From the NCBI GenBank assembly GCA_030624355.1, contig JAUXKG010000168.1:1-6150 (forward strand): a DNA stretch of 6,150 nt, in the 5' to 3' direction. This DNA is from Acidobacteriota bacterium. Its GTDB lineage: Bacteria > Acidobacteriota > UBA6911 > RPQK01 > JADFOI01. Shown one piece after another: positions 6,111 through 6,150 of the stretch (its first letter is position 1; each line of letters starts with the position of its first letter). Position numbers and translations under genes: made by a program. The notes under the pieces are model-generated. The model did no database searches and had not been told where the DNA came from. It saw nothing but the letters and a program-made list of their open reading frames with translations.

Positions 6111-6150
6111 CTAACCCGGATTATTCATAGGTTCTTGTCACGAAGTGGTG
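6111..6150. repeat. Left end of repeat element B, second copy of the element A family, cut by the window edge
   Basis: Bases 6111-6145 match 154-188 at 31 of 35 positions without gaps (shared cores CCCGGATTAT, CATAGGTTCT and GTCACGAAG), in the same orientation. After that the two diverge (TGGTG against CGCCG). It begins 83 bases after the nadE stop codon. The 6028-6110 gap shows no gene and no convincing intrinsic terminator. The rest of the element lies beyond the window, so it may be a short element like A or the end of a full insertion sequence. Confidence 0.75.

Noticed and set aside
1..6150. CRISPR arrays, tRNA or rRNA genes, transposase genes
   Set aside because: No regularly spaced direct repeats, cloverleaf or rRNA-like stretch, or transposase reading frame was seen on either strand.

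Overview
This window is about 6.15 kb of bacterial chromosome with moderate GC by eye. It carries the tail of one gene, three complete genes, and an unusual set of short inverted-repeat elements in the gaps at gene 3' ends. The mix (an exported YtcJ-like amidohydrolase, an exported TPR protein with a C-terminal domain that reads like a cohesin-type beta-sandwich, and a two-domain glutamine-dependent NAD synthetase) would fit Acidobacteriota or a similar environmental phylum. That placement is an inference; no marker gene in the window settles it.

Layout. (1) 1-102, + strand: the last 33 codons of a gene, possibly a cyclic-nucleotide-binding-domain protein. (2) 154-335: a 182-bp palindromic element (A) with 26-nt terminal inverted repeats and a hairpin exactly at its centre. 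(3) 409-2271, + strand: a secreted metal-dependent amidohydrolase of 620 aa, with a 13-bp perfect hairpin embedded near its 3' end. (4) 2314-2445: a second, diverged inverted-repeat element (C) filling the gap between convergent genes. (5) 2443-4110, - strand: an exported protein of 555 aa with about five TPR units and a cohesin-like C-terminal domain. (6) 4111-4266: a divergent control region with a good sigma70-type promoter for the TPR gene, an operator-like palindrome and a lone -10-like hexamer towards nadE. (7) 4267-6027, + strand: nadE. (8) 6111-6150: the start of another element (B), 31/35 identical to the end of A, running off the window.

The genes do not form one pathway or operon. 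The TPR gene and nadE are divergent; the amidohydrolase and TPR gene are convergent. nadE makes NAD in the cytosol, while the other two complete proteins carry export signals and probably act outside the cytoplasm.

The most interesting signal is the repeat family: A and B are clearly related, C looks like a diverged relative lacking the 48-nt core, each lies just after a gene's 3' end, and the end of C supplies the stop codon of the TPR gene. No transposase is present, so these look like non-autonomous (MITE- or REP-like) elements.
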